DNA from: RYN-230 sp963723595
GTDB taxonomy: Bacteria; Actinomycetota; Actinomycetes; Streptosporangiales; Streptosporangiaceae
NCBI GenBank assembly: GCA_963723595.1
Contig: CAVRRQ010000008.1
Location: 41,314 to 105,313, forward strand
Direction: 5' to 3'
DNA length: 64,000 nucleotides
The position numbers were made by a program, and so were the translations under genes. The notes under the pieces were generated by a model, which was not told the DNA's origin, did no database searches, and worked only from the letters and a program-made list of their open reading frames with translations. Shown piece by piece: positions 17,577-28,180 of the stretch (its first letter is position 1; each line of letters starts with the position of its first letter).

Positions 17577-18486
17577 GTGAGTGAGATAGTCGTTACCCAG
17601 CGCGGCACGCGCGCGCCGGGTGACGCTCGCACTCTCGCCCCGGCGGACTGGGCCGCGCCGGACGCCCGGCGGCGGCTGCAGCTGGCCCTGGGCGCCCTGT
17701 GGCTGCTGGACGCGATCCTGCAATACCAGCCGGTCATGTTCACCAGGGCGTTCGGCCAGATGCTCGCGGCCGCGGCCCCGGGCAACCCGGCCTTCGTGAG
17801 CCAGCCCATCATCTGGGACGCCCGCCTCGTAGGGCAGCACCCGGGTGGGCTCAACGCGGCCTTCGCGACGATCCAGCTGCTGCTCGCTCTCGGCATCGCC
17901 TGGCGGCCCACGGTCCGGCTGGCGCTGGGAGCCTCCGTCGTCTGGGCCCTCAGCGTGTGGTGGCTCGGTGAGGGCCTGGGCGGAGTGCTGACCGGGACGG
18001 CCAGCCCGGTAAGCGGCGCCCCGGGCCCGGCGGTCCTCTATGCGCTGCTCGCGGTCCTGCTCTGGCCACGCGATCGGGGCGGCACCGCGGCACCTCGTGA
18101 TGTGCGGCGCCATGGTCTACATGCTGCTGGCCGCCCACGCGGTGAACGCGGGACCGGGACCGGGGGTAGCCATGGGCGGGCCGGCCGCTGGCGGGCGCTT
18201 CCCGGTGCTCGCGCTGATCCTGGCCGTGTTCATGGCCGGGTACGTGATGTGGCAGGCGGACCGGCTGCCGTCGCTGGCCCGGGCGGGAGCCGCCCAGGCC
18301 TCCCAGGCCACCTCGATCACCCAGGCCAGCTGGACCGCCTCGGCCACCGCGACCGCGCCAGGCCTGGCGGCCACCGCCGGCCCGGCCGCTACCCCCGGCC
18401 CGCGGGCGCTGTCGCCCCGGCTGGCGGCCTGCTGCCAGATCGCCATGGGCGTGACCATGGGCTACATGCTGGTCCTGATGCTCTAG
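17577..18486 (+). CDS. Polytopic membrane protein with DUF5134-like C-terminal half (frameshifted or fused)
   Basis: GTG at 17577 follows AAGGAG by 8 nt. The first ~165 residues form a conserved actinobacterial membrane family (LGALWLLDAILQYQPVMFTRAF, PIIWDARLVG, WRPTVRLALGASVVWALSVWWLGEGLGGVLTG). The frame changes near 18080 and continues as RHLVMCGAMVYMLLAAHAV plus two more helices, which resembles the C-terminal half of DUF5134 proteins with their HxxM...M pattern. Either this is one gene with an indel, or two neighbouring genes joined by a deletion that removed the start of the second. The His/Met-rich segment and upstream element suggest metal (copper) relevance, unproven. Confidence 0.6.
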
Positions 18487-18499
18487 CCCGGGTGACTCT

Positions 18500-18602
18500 A
18501 GCCCTGGCCGCACGGCAGCCCTGGCCGTACGGTGGCCCACGGTGGCCCTGGTCGCACGGTGGCCACGGTGGCCCTGGTCGCACGGTCGCCGTGGCCCTGC
18601 GG
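18500..18602. repeat. Minisatellite of GCCCTGGTCGCACGGTG-type units
   Basis: Four or five imperfect ~25-bp units of the type GCCCTGGTCGCACGGTGGCC occupy the whole space between the convergent membrane protein and photolyase genes. Confidence 0.6.
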
Positions 18603-18603
18603 G

Positions 18604-20041
18604 TCAGGACCCGGCTGCTGCGTCCCGGTAGCGGTCCAGCGCCGCCTGCCGCGCCTGCTTGTGGTCCACGATCGGCCCCGGGTAGTCCCGGCCGATCCGG
18701 CAGCCCGCCCGCTCCTGCTCCTCCCCGCTCATGCGCCACGGCTCGGCGAGGTACTCGTCTGGGACCCGGGCCAGCTCGGGTACGTAGCGGCGCACGTAGC
18801 GGCCGTCCGGGTCGAAGCGCTCCTGCTGGAGGGAGGGGTTGTAGATGCGCCGGAACGCGGGCTGCGGATCCACCCCTACGGACGCGATCCACTGCCAGTT
18901 GCCGTTGTTGCTGGCCTGGTCGCCGTCCAGGAGCAGCCGCATGAACCAGTCCTCGCCGCGGCGCCAGTCGATGCCGAGGTCCTTGGTCAGGAACGAGCCG
19001 ACCAGCAGCCGCACCCGGTTGTGCATCCAGCCTTCCCGGCGCAGCTGCCGCATGCCCGCGTCCACCAGCGGGAACCCGGTCCGGCCTTCGGTCCAGGCGG
19101 TGAACTCGGCGTCGTCGCCCGCCCAGGCTCAGGGTGCCGCGGTAGCGGGCCTGGAATTCCTGCCGGGCGTTGCCCGGGTGATGCACCAGGACGTGCTGGT
19201 AGAAGTCCCGCCAGCAGAGCTGGCGGCGGAATGCTTCCAGACCCGCTGCGTCGGCGCCCTTCGCCGCGGCGCCCGTCCCGGTGGGCAGCTGGTCTTCCAC
19301 CGCCCGCGGCGACAGGCAGCCGAACCGCAGGTAGGGAGACAGGCGGGACGAGACGTCGGCCCCCGCCTGGTCGCGGCCGGAGTCGTAGTCCCGCACCGGG
19401 CCGTCCAGGAACTCCGCGAGCCGGGTCAGTCCGGCGCTCTCCCCGCCCCGGGCCGGCTCGGGCACTTCCTGCTCCAGGCCCAGGCTGGCCAGGGAGGGCA
19501 CCCGCCCGTGCCGGGTCTTCGCGGGCATGTCGATCCGCTTGGGCGCGTCGAGGACCGTGCGCCGGGGGACGCGTTCCCAGTTGCGGTAGAACGGCGTGAA
19601 CACGGTGTACGGGCGGCCCTGCCCGGTCTGGATGGCGCGGACGTCGTCCACCACGCTGACCCCGGGATGGGCGTGACCGCTGATTCCGGCCTGGTCCAGG
19701 GCGGCCCGCACCCGCCGGCCCCGGATGGCCTCGTACGGGCTGGGATCGCGGCTCAGGTGGATCTCGGTGGCCCCGGTTTCCCCGGCCAGCATGGGCAGTT
19801 CCCGCTCGGGCGGCCCGTGCCGGATGACCAGGCGCGCGCCGCGCTCCGCGAGCTGCCCGTCCAGGTCGGTGAGGCACTCCAGCAGGAAAGCGGTGCGTGG
19901 CCCGGACGCGTGCCGCCCATGCAGCAGCCGGTCGTCCAGGCAGAACACGGGCACGATCTGCTCGTGCCCGGCCAGCGCCGCGCCGAGCGCAGGGTGGTCG
20001 TGCACGCGGAGGTCCCGGCGGAACCAGACAAGAGCAACCAT
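18604..20041 (-). CDS. phr: Deoxyribodipyrimidine photolyase (frameshifted)
   Basis: Light-driven repair of cyclobutane pyrimidine dimers. The N-terminal Rossmann-like antenna domain begins MVALVWFRRDLRVHDHPAL; the FAD domain has SSRLSPYLRFGCLSPR, the tryptophan-rich CWRDFYQHVL, and, after a frame change near 19115, GFPLVDAGMRQLRREGWMHNR, FLTKDLGIDWRRGEDWF and the DGDQASNNGNWQW signature. About 478 residues, normal size. The intact motifs on both sides of the break argue for one functional gene. Confidence 0.88.
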
Positions 20042-20141
20042 GAACGCCGAGGATAGGCGCTGCCCCCGGCCAGAATCTCGGTGAGCGGCCCCGACGCGCG
20101 GACCAGCCCCGTCCCGCCGGAGGGGGGTCAGCCGGAGGGGG

Positions 20142-20939
20142 TCAGCTGGTGGCGGGCAGGTCCAGGTCCACCACGATCGGGGCGTGGTCGGACGGCCCCT
20201 TGCCCTTACGGGCCTCCCGGTCGACGTACGCGTCCTTGACCGCGCTGGCGACCGGCGCCGCTGGCCAGGACCAGGTCGATGCGCATGCCCATGCCCTTGT
20301 GGAACATGCCGGCCCGGTAGTCCCAGTAGGTGAAGGGCTGGCCCTTGAGCGCCCGGGCCGGGACGTCGGTGAGCCCGAGGTCCAGCAGGCCGGCCAGGGC
20401 AGCCCGTTCCTCCGGGGTGACGTGGGTGGAGCCGGTGAACGCGGCCGGGTCCCACACGTCGTCGTCGTGCGGGGCGATGTTGAAGTCCCCGCACACGGCG
20501 AGCGGCGCGCGCGGCGGTGCCGGGGCCGAGGTCGGCGGCGAGCGCGTCGCGCAGGGCAGCGAGCCAGGACAGCTTGTAGGCCAGGTGGGGGCTGTCCAGG
20601 GCCCGGCCGTTGGGCACGTACACCGACCAGACCCGGCAGCCCGCGCAGGTGGCGGAGATGGCGCGGGCCTCCGGGTCGGGGAAGCCCGGTTCGCCGGGAA
20701 AGCCGCGGCGCACGTCCTCCAGCCCGGCGCGGGACAGGATGGCCACCCCGTTCCAGCGGCCGGTGCCGTGCAGCGCGGCCTCGTAGCCGAGTTCCCCGAC
20801 CTCCGCGACCGGGAAGCCGGCGTCGGGCGCCTTGGTTTCCTGCAGGCAGAGCACGTCCGGCCGGGTCTCCTCCAGCCAGCTGAGCAGCCGGGGCAGCCTG
20901 CGCCTGCACCGAGTTGACGTTCCAGGTGGCCAGCCGCAT
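20142..20939 (-). CDS. xthA: Exodeoxyribonuclease III / AP endonuclease (frameshifted)
   Basis: Base-excision-repair enzyme of the EEP fold, ~265 residues. It starts MRLATWNVNSVQA and has the catalytic LCLQETKAPDAGFP, WNGVAILSR, VYVPNGRALDSPHLAYKLSWL, CGDFNIAPHDDDVWDP, FTYWDYRAGMFHKGMGMRIDLVLAS and the final GPSDHAPIVVDLDL with the catalytic Asp-His. Frame changes near 20895, 20515 and 20262. Lies between photolyase and dapD in the same orientation. Confidence 0.87.
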   Translation of the reverse strand: MRLATWNVNSVQAQAAPAAQLAGGDPAGRALPAGNQGARRRLPGRGGRGTRLRGRAARHRPLERGGHPVPRRAGGRAPRLSRRTGLPRPGGPRHLRHLRGLPGLVGVRAQRPGPGQPPPGLQAVLARCPARRARRRPRPRHRRARRSPCAGTSTSPRTTTTCGTRPRSPAPPTSPRRNGLPWPACWTSGSPTSRPGRSRASPSPTGTTGPACSTRAWACASTWSWPAAPVASAVKDAYVDREARKGKGPSDHAPIVVDLDLPATS

Positions 20940-20959
20940 GGTTTCCTCTCCCCGGCCGG

Positions 20960-21973
20960 TCAGGCGTTCGCGTGCAGCGCCGCGTTCAGCGCGATGCCGT
21001 GCCCGGCGCGCTCGGTGACCCGGACCGCGCCGGTCTGCGAGTCACGCAGCCACAGCAGCCCCGGGCGGCCGGACAGGTCCCGGGCCTTGACCACCTGCCC
21101 GTCCGGCAGCGCGGACCTTGGTCCCCGCCGTCACGTACAGCCCGGCCTCGACCACGCAGTCGTCGCCCAGCGAGATGCCGATGCCGGCGTTCGCGCCGAT
21201 CAGGCAGCGCTCGCCGACCGAGATCGTCTCCTGGCCGCCGCCGGACAGGGTGCCCATGATCGACGCGCCGCCGCCCACGTCGGAGCCGTTCCCGACGACC
21301 ACCCCGGCCGAGATCCGGCCTTCCACCATGGACGTGCCGAGGGTGCCCGCGTTGTAGTTGACGAAGCCCTCGTGCATGACCGTGGTCCCCTCGGCCAGGT
21401 GCGCGCCCAGCCGGACCCGGTCCGCGTCGGCGATCCGCACCCCGGCCGGCAGCACGTAATCCACCATCCGGGGGAACTTGTCCACGCCGTACACGGCCAC
21501 CGGGCCGCGGCGGCGCAGCCGCAGCCGGGTGGCCTCGAAGCCGGGGACCGGGCAGGGCCCGTGGCTGGTCCACACCACGTTGGCCAGCAGCCCGAAGATG
21601 CCGTCCAGGTTGCAGCCGCGCGGGCGGACCAGGCGGCCGGACAGCAGGTGCAGCCGCAGGTACGCGTCGTGCGCGTCGGCAGGCGGCGCGGCCAGGCTGC
21701 CGATCGTGGTGCGGACCGCGACGACCTCGACCCCCCGGGCCTCGTCCGGGCCGAGCAGCCCGGCCACGTCGGGGCCGAGCGCGTCGGCCGCCTCGGCCGC
21801 GGACAGCCGCGCGGTGCCGCCGGCTGGCCGCACCACTGGCCGGGGGGCCGGGATCCAGTTCCGGCGCGGGGAACCAGGTGTCCAGCACGACCGCCGTCAG
21901 CCAGCGTGGCAAGCCCGACGCCCCGCGCCCCGGTCGCCTGAGGATCGATCCCTGAGTCAGTCACGGCCCACAT
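20960..21973 (-). CDS. dapD: Tetrahydrodipicolinate N-succinyltransferase (frameshifted)
   Basis: Lysine/meso-diaminopimelate biosynthesis: succinyl-CoA-dependent acylation of tetrahydrodipicolinate. Actinobacterial DapD type with an N-terminal VVLDTWFPAPEL stretch, LRLHLLSGRLVRPRG, then a left-handed beta-helix of hexapeptide repeats (GAHLAEGTTVMHEGFVNYNA, GTSMVEGRISAGVVVG, GASIMGTLSGGG, GANAGIGISLGDDCVVEAG). Frame changes near 21900, 21850 and 21105. Start taken at the ATG at 21973 (MWAVTDSGIDPQATGA). As peptidoglycan needs this pathway, the breaks are unlikely to be real. Confidence 0.87.
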
Positions 21974-22223
21974 GCTAGCCGCCGCCCCCGACCCCGGGTC
22001 TTCTCCCAGTGCCACCCAGCCGACCCGAGCAGGCAGGCTCGCGCTGACATATGCACGTATCTAGTGCGCGCAAACCTCATAAAACGGACAGAGGAGTGCA
22101 CCAGAGTACGTGGTATGTGGCCGCCGGCGCATGATCAATGTGACTGGTGATGCCGGTGTGGCGGTGCCTCGGCCGGCCAGCCCGGCCAGCGCGGGACCCC
22201 GGCAGCTGCCCGGCTAGGCCGGT

Positions 22224-23684
22224 CTAGTCGCCGAGCTCGGCCCGGCTCCGGGTCACGAACTCGTCGAGCTCGGCGCGGACCCGTCATCCAGCGGCGGCGG
22301 CTCGTACTCCGCCAACGTCTTCGCGCAGATCTCCCCGGCCCGGGCGGTGGCATCCTTGGCGCCGAGCCGCACCCACCGCTCGTAGTTCGCGGTCGAGGAC
22401 AGCAGCGGCCGGTAGAAGCACTCCCGGAACCGCTCCATCGTGTGCTGCGGCCCCGAGGAAGTGGCCGCCGTGGCCGACCTCCTCGTGCGCGCCGAAGGCC
22501 AGGGACTCCTCGTTGATCTCCAGCGGGGTGAACTCCACCCGCAGCATGCGGAGCAGCTCGACGTCGATGATGAACTTCTCGTAGCAGCTGACCAGGCCGC
22601 CCTCCAGCCACCCGGCGGCGTGCATGACGAAGTTGGTGCCGGCCAGGAACGTCGGCAGCAGCGTCATCAGGGACTCGTACGCCGCCTGCGCGTCCGCCGT
22701 CTGGCTGGAGTTCAGGCCGCCGCCGGTGCGGAACGGCAGCCCGTAGTGCCGGGCCAGCTGGCCGGTGCAGTACAGGCCGATGGCCGACTCCGGCGTGCCG
22801 AAACTCGGCGAGCCGGACTGCATGTCGATGTTGGACAGGAACGAGCCGAACACGACCGGGCAGCCGGGCCGGATCAGCTGGGCCAGCGCGATGCCGGACA
22901 GCGCCTCGGCCAGCTGCTGGACCAGCGCGGCCGGGATCGACACCGGCGACATCGCCCCCATGAGCAGGAACGGGGTGAGCACCACCGGCTGGTTCGCGGC
23001 GCAGTACTCGAACTGGGCGTCCAGCATCCGGTCGTCCCAGCGCAGCGGCGAGTTGCAGTTGATCAGCGAAATGGTGGCGGGCGTCTGCTCGATCGACGCC
23101 CGGCCCTTCTCCGCCCCGGCGCCGCCGCCGAAGAGGATCTCGGTCATCCTGAGCGTGTCCGCCGCGTTGGGCCCGGACACCACGTTGCCCATGTAGATCT
23201 TGTCGGTCACCGTCTGCAGCGCGTAGATCATGTCGAGGTGCCGGGAGTCGAGCGGCGTGTCGTTCGGCTCGCAGATCACGCCGCCCGCGGTGTCCAGCTG
23301 CGGGAAGGCCTGGGCCAGCATGCTCAGCCGGCGGAAGTCGTCCATGGTCGCGTCGCGGCGGACGTCGCCGTCGCGGACGAACGGGCAGCCGTAGACCCCG
23401 CCGAACACCATCTGGTCGCCGCCGATGTGCACGCTGTTGGCCGGGTTGCGGGCCTGGATGTCGAACTCCCGCGGCGCCTTGGCCACCTGCTCCATGACGA
23501 AGTCCGGGTCGAGGAAGACCGTCTCGTCCTCGACCTTCTGGCCGGCCCGGCGGAACAGCTCCGCCGCTTCCGGCTTGGCGAACTGGACGCCGATCTCGGA
23601 GACGATGCGCCGCCATCCCCGGTCCAGCACGCCGATGGCGTCCGGGGAGAGGATCTCGTAGCGCGGCATCGTGTTGCGGAACAT
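22224..23684 (-). CDS. MttB/MtgB-family corrinoid:methylamine (quaternary amine) methyltransferase (frameshifted)
   Basis: Belongs to the trimethylamine methyltransferase superfamily, ~486 residues. Typical stretches are LDRGWRRIVSEIGVQF, FDIQARNPANSVHIGG, GGVICEPNDTPLDSRHLDM, ATISLINCNSPLRWDDRML, PVVFGSFLSNIDMQSGSP, and GGGLNSSQTADAQAAYESL. There is no in-frame TAG, so it belongs to the non-pyrrolysine branch, members of which demethylate glycine betaine, proline betaine, carnitine or similar quaternary amines and methylate a corrinoid protein. ATG at 23684 has GGAGGT 4 nt away. Frame changes near 22460 and 22290. Divergent from iclR and the corrinoid operon; it is the presumed substrate-specific component. 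Confidence 0.87.
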
Positions 23685-23746
23685 CGCCACCTCCGGCCCG
23701 TCTTGACCCTCCCTGGCACCGCTACGTAACATCACATAGTAGAACA

Positions 23747-23767
23747 GAGTTCCGTAATCTGGAACTC
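23747..23767. promoter_or_regulatory. IclR-type operator overlapping -10 box and start of the regulator gene
   Basis: GAGTTCC-N7-GGAACTC is a perfect 7-bp inverted repeat ending on the base before the iclR ATG. Its spacer contains TAATCT, a good -10 hexamer 7 nt before the ATG, so the regulator gene is probably leaderless and autorepressed. The same 80-bp space must contain the mttB promoter in the other direction, which would allow joint control. Confidence 0.5.
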
Positions 23768-24623
23768 ATGGACAGTGATCTCATGGACAGCAGGCAACCG
23801 CCGGGCACGGGGGAGGCAGCAGTGGCCACTCCAGCCGGCACGCAGGCACCGGACCGGGCGCCCACCGGCACTCAGGCGGTGGACCGGGCCGTCCGGCTGG
23901 TCACCGAGGTCGTGCACGCGCGCCGGCTCGGTCACGTTCACCGAGCTCGCCACGGCCACCGGGCTGGCCAAGAGCACCACGTCCCGCCTGCTGGACGCGC
24001 TGGAGCGCGGCGGGCTGGTCCGCCGCGACGAGGACGGCCGGTTCCGTCCCGGCGACGTGTTCGTCCGGTACGCCTGGCGCGGTGGCGCCGAGGCCGGCCT
24101 GGTCGAGGTGGCCCGGCCGTTCCTGGACCGGCTCGGCGCCGAGACCGGCGAGACCGTGAACCTGGGCGTGGCCCGCGACGGGCTGGTCGAGCAGATCGCC
24201 CAGGTGGACAGCAAGTACCTGATCGGCGGGACCAACTGGGTCGGCCGGCCGGTGCCGCTGCACTGCGCCGCGCTGGGCAAGGTGCTGCTGGCCTACGGCG
24301 CGGCGCCGCTGCCGCCCGGCCGGCTGGAGGCCCGGACCAGCCGGACGCTGACCAGCCGGGCCGCGCTCGAGGAGAACCTGCGCCAGGTCCGCCGCTGCGG
24401 GTACGCGGTCACCGACGGGGAACTGGAGCCCGGGCTCGTCGCGGTGGCCGCCCCCGTCTTCCGGGACGGCGCGGTGGTGGTGGGCGCCCTGTCGGTGTCC
24501 GCCCCCGCCAGCCGGCTCGCACCGGCGAGGATCCCGGCCGTGGCCGCCCAGTGCGCGGCCACGGCGCTCGGCCTGTCCACGGTCCTCGGCCACCGCCCGG
24601 ACCTGAGCCCCTCAATCCGCTAG
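23768..24623 (+). CDS. IclR-family regulator of the corrinoid operon (frameshifted)
   Basis: N-terminal winged helix (AVDRAVRLVTEVVHARRLG, then after a frame change near 23930 SVTFTELATATGLAKSTTSRLLDALERGGLV), followed by the IclR effector domain (LGAETGETVNLGVARDGLVEQIAQVDS, PLHCAALGKVLLAYG, RRCGYAVTDGELEPGLVAVAAPVF, ALSVSAPASRL). First gene of the plus-strand C1 cluster, 51 nt before the corrinoid protein. Likely responds to the methylated substrate or a breakdown product. The ATG at 23768 abuts the inverted repeat; a second ATG lies 15 nt on. Confidence 0.83.
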
Positions 24624-24674
24624 GCGGCCCCCCGCCAGAAGACAGCCCGCCAGAAGACAGAGAGAAGGTGCCTC

Positions 24675-25340
24675 GTGACGCAGGAGGAGCTGCTCCGCCA
24701 GCTTTATGATTTCACCCTGGTCGGCAACGCGCCCGAGGTTCTCAGCCTGACCAACACCGGCCTGGAGATGGGCCTGGGCCCGGAGATCCTGCTCTACGAG
24801 GCGCTCATCCCCTCCCTGGAGGAAGTCGGCGCCCGGTTCGAGCGGGGCGACTTCTTCGTCCCGGAGATGCTGATCGCGGGCAAGGCCATGGCGGGCGCGC
24901 TGGAGATCCTCCGGCCACTGCTGGCCGAGACCGGCGCCCAGTCGATCGGCACGATCGTGATGGGCACCGTCAAGGGCGACGTGCACGACATCGGCAAGAA
25001 CCTGGTCAACATCATGTTCGAGGGCGCCGGGTTCCAGGTCATCGACCTGGGCGTCCAGGTCGCGCCGGAGAAGTTCATCGCCGCGATCCAGGAGCACAAG
25101 CCGGACATCGTCGGCTTCTCCGCGTTCCTGACCACGACGATGCCGATGTTCAAGGCGAACATCAACGCGCTGCAGAAGGCGGGCCTGCGCGACCAGGTCA
25201 TCGTGATGGTGGGCGGCGCGCCCGTCACCCAGGAGTACGCGGACGTGGTCGGCGCGGACGGCTACGCGGCCGACGCCTCCGCCGCGGTGGTCCGGGCCAA
25301 GGAACTGCTGCAGAAGCGCCGCGCGATGACCCCGGCCTAG
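24675..25340 (+). CDS. Corrinoid protein (MtbC/MttC-type B12-binding methyl carrier)
   Basis: 221 residues, intact. The N-terminal ~85 residues form the helical B12-cap (LLYEALIPSLEEVGARFERGDFFVPEMLIAGKAM), followed by the Rossmann B12-binding domain with the lower-axial-ligand motif GDVHDIGKNLV around residues 100-110 and GFSAFLTTTMP and GGAPVTQEYADVVGADGYAADA. It accepts a methyl group from the MttB-type enzyme and hands it to the methyltransferase encoded next. GTG at 24675 follows AGAAGG. Twelve nt separate it from the next gene. Confidence 0.93.
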   Translation: MTQEELLRQLYDFTLVGNAPEVLSLTNTGLEMGLGPEILLYEALIPSLEEVGARFERGDFFVPEMLIAGKAMAGALEILRPLLAETGAQSIGTIVMGTVKGDVHDIGKNLVNIMFEGAGFQVIDLGVQVAPEKFIAAIQEHKPDIVGFSAFLTTTMPMFKANINALQKAGLRDQVIVMVGGAPVTQEYADVVGADGYAADASAAVVRAKELLQKRRAMTPA

Positions 25341-25351
25341 GGAGCACCCGC

Positions 25352-26235
25352 ATGGAAACAGTCCTCCGGTCGGCCACGAAGACGGTCACCATCGGCCCGC
25401 AGCACCCGTTCTGCATCATCGGCGAGCGGATCAACCCGACCGGCCGCAAGATCTTCCAGGACCAGCTGCGCCGCGGTGACCTGTCCCGGATCGAGATCGA
25501 CGTGGCCCAGCAGATGGCGGGCGGGGCCATGGTTCTCGACGTGAACATGGGCGCGCCGCTGGCCGACGAGGCCGAGCTGATGGTGGCGGCGGTCAAGCTC
25601 ATCCAGCGGGCTCGTGCGACCTGCCGCTGTGCATCGACTCCTCGATCGTCGAGGTGCTCGACGCCGGGACTGGCCGCCTACCAGGGCAAGGCGCTGGTGA
25701 ACTCGGTGACCGCCGAGGACGAGCGGCTGGAGGCCATCCTCCCGCTGGTCAAGAAGTACGGCGCCGCGGTCATCGCGCTCCCCAACGACGAGGAGGAGAT
25801 CCCCGAGGACCCGCGCAGCGCCTGGACCTGGCCCGCAAGATCATCGACGTGGCGACCGGCCGGTTCGGCATCCCCCTGGAGGACATCGTGATCGACCCGC
25901 TGGCCATGCCGGTCGGCGCGGACACCTCGCTGGTCGTCAAGACCATGGAGACCATCTCGCTGCTGCGCGAGGAGTTCGGGGTCAACACCACGCTCGGCGC
26001 GTCCAACGTCTCGTTCGGCATGCCGGACCGGCACGCGATCGGCGCGGCGTTCCTGCCCATGGCCATCATGCAGCGGGCTGACCAGCGCGATCCTGGACGC
26101 CCGGGCGCCGCAGATCGTCCGCGCCGTGCAGGCCGCCGACCTGCTGCTGGATCGTGACCCTGGGGCGCGGCGTGGATCGCCGCGCACCGGGCCCAGCAGG
26201 CCGCGCAGGCTCAGGCCCAGCAGGCGGCGCCGTGA
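25352..26235 (+). CDS. Methyltetrahydrofolate:corrinoid methyltransferase (pterin-binding; frameshifted)
   Basis: DHPS-fold pterin-binding methyltransferase like AcsE/MtvA or the MetH pterin domain. Motifs: FCIIGERINPTGRKIF, MVLDVNMGAPLADE, LCIDSS, KALVNSVTAEDERLE, VIDPLAMPVGAD, and NTTLGASNVSFGMPDRH. It would move the methyl group from the corrinoid to tetrahydrofolate. Frame changes near 25610, 25820, 26075 and 26165; the Ala/Gln-rich tail (HRAQQAAQAQAQQAAP) ends at 26235. Members run ~290 residues, as here. Confidence 0.87.
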
Positions 26236-26328
26236 CGATGGTCCCGCCCGGCACGGCCGCTGCGGGAGGCAGCCCGCCCCCGTCAATTCGCCGCAACGAA
26301 AACCAGCACGGCGCGGTCCCCCCGGGCG

Positions 26329-28180
26329 ATGACGCGGACACCCGCAGGCCCGGTCCGCGTCGACCTGCGGTTCGAGCCCAGCGGCCGCCAGGTCCGGGTG
26401 CCCGCCGGGGTGAGCGTGTTCGACGCCGCGAGCTGGAACGGCATCGCGATCGACTCGACCTGCGGCGGCCACGGCACCTGCAAGAAGTGCAAGGTACGGA
26501 TGCTGGACGGGGCGGCGGCGCCGGCGGCGCTGGACATCCGGGCGTTCTCCCCCGACGAGCTGCGCGACGGCTGGCGGCTGGCCTGCCGGGTGCTGGCCGA
26601 CGGCGACGCGCGGATCGAGGTCCCGCCGCTGGTCACCCGGCCCAAGGCGGCGACGGTCGGGGTCGGCCGCCAGGTCATCCTGCGGCCCGCGGTGCAGAAG
26701 CGCTACATGGAGCTGGACGAGCCGTCCCTGGCCGACCAGCGCAGCGACATCGAGCGGATCCTGGCCGCCGTGGACGACCTGGAGCTGCGCGTGGACCTGC
26801 ACGCGATCCGGGTGGCCGGCCGGGCCCTGCGCGCCGCGGACTTCAAGGTCACCGCGGTGATCGTCGATGAGGTGCTGATCGACGTGGAGCCCGGGGACAC
26901 CTCCGGGCGGCTGTTCGGCATCGCCTTCGACCTCGGCACCACGACGGTGGTGGCCACCCTGCTCGACCTGTCCACCGGCACCCCGGTCGCGGTGGCCTCG
27001 GCGCTGAACCAGCAGCAGCCCTTCGGCGCCGACGTGATCACCCGGATCAGCGCCACGATGATGGACCCGGACACGCTGGCCCGGCTGACCGCCCTGGCCC
27101 AGCAGACCCTGGCCGAGCTGGCCGCCGAGGCCTGCGCGGCGGGCGGGATCGACCCGGCCGAGGTCTACGAGGTCGCGCTGGCCGGCAACGCCACCATGAC
27201 GCACATCGTGCTGGGCATCGACCCGGAACCGCTGGGCGTGGCCCCGTTCATCCTGGCCACCCGGCTGCTGCCCGAGGTGCTCGCCGCCGAACTGGGCATG
27301 CCCGCCCATCCCCGGGCCCGGGCGGTGGTCTTCCCGCCGTTCGGCGCGTACGTGGGCGGCGACATCACCGCCGGGCTGCTCGCCTCGGGGATGGACCGGG
27401 ACGCCCGGACCCGGCTGTTCATCGACATCGGCACGAACTGCGAGATCGTGCTGGGCAACCGGGACTGGCTGCTGGCCACGGCCGCGCCCGCGGGGCCGGC
27501 GTTCGAGGGGGCGGCGATCCGGTGCGGGATGCGCGCCGCGGACGGGGCCATCGAGGTGGTCACGATGACCCCGGACGAGCTGGAGCTCAAGGTCATCGGG
27601 GACACCGAGCCGGCCTGTGCGGGTCGGGGCTGGTGGACGCGGTCACCGGGCTGGTCCGGCTGGGCCTGCTGGACTCCTCGGGGCGGCTGGTCAGCGAGGA
27701 GCGGGCCGCCGGAGCTGGCCCCGGGCCTGGCGGACCGGCTGACCCAGCTCGGCGCGGAGCGGGTGTTCGTGCTGCACTGGCTGGGTGAGCCCGGGCAACG
27801 TGTCCCGGTCGGTGTACCTGTCCCAGCGGGACGTCCGTGAGCTGCAGTTCGCCAAGGCGGCCATCGCCACCGGGTGGCGGATCCTGCTGGAGGAGGCCGG
27901 GCTGGAGCCGGGCGACATCCAGCAGGTGCTGCTGGCCGGCTCGTTCGGCAGCTACCTGTCCCCCGCCAACGCGATCCGGCTCGGCCTGGTGCCGGACATC
28001 CCGGTGCTCCGGGTGGTCAGCGCCGGCAACGTGGCCGGGGAGGGAGCCAAGATGGCCCTGCTCAGCGTGCGTGAGCGGGCGGGCGGCCTGGCCCTGCTGG
28101 AGGAGGTGAGGTATGTCGAGCTGTCCGACCGTCCCGACTTCAACGACCGCTTCGTCGACCAGCTGGCCTTCCCGGACTGA
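26329..28180 (+). CDS. RACo-type corrinoid reductive activator (2Fe-2S + ASKHA domain; frameshifted)
   Basis: ATP-dependent reductive reactivator of oxidised Co(II) corrinoid. An N-terminal [2Fe-2S] domain (VFDAASWNGIAIDSTCGGHG, TCKKCKVRMLDG, RLACRV) is followed by a linker and an ASKHA ATPase-like domain (FGIAFDLGTTTVVATLLDL, ALAGNATMTHIVLGI, FIDIGTNCEIVLGN, GLCGSGLVDAV, VLLAGSFGSYL). Frame changes near 27615, 27705 and 27785. The start at 26329 gives the family's usual beginning; an ATG at 26238 in another frame could extend it. This gene is the strongest sign that the pathway uses low-potential Co(I) chemistry. Confidence 0.87.

Noticed and set aside
22027..22223. Cobalamin riboswitch near the corrinoid genes
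   Set aside because: No B12-box or matching stems are visible in the intergenic spaces around 22.0-26.3 kb.
22224..23684. Pyrrolysine-containing MttB
   Set aside because: No in-frame TAG is seen in the conserved region, and no pyl genes are in the window.
22440..23729. 429-residue plus-strand frame
   Set aside because: Antisense of the MttB-type gene; no start signal and no conserved motif.
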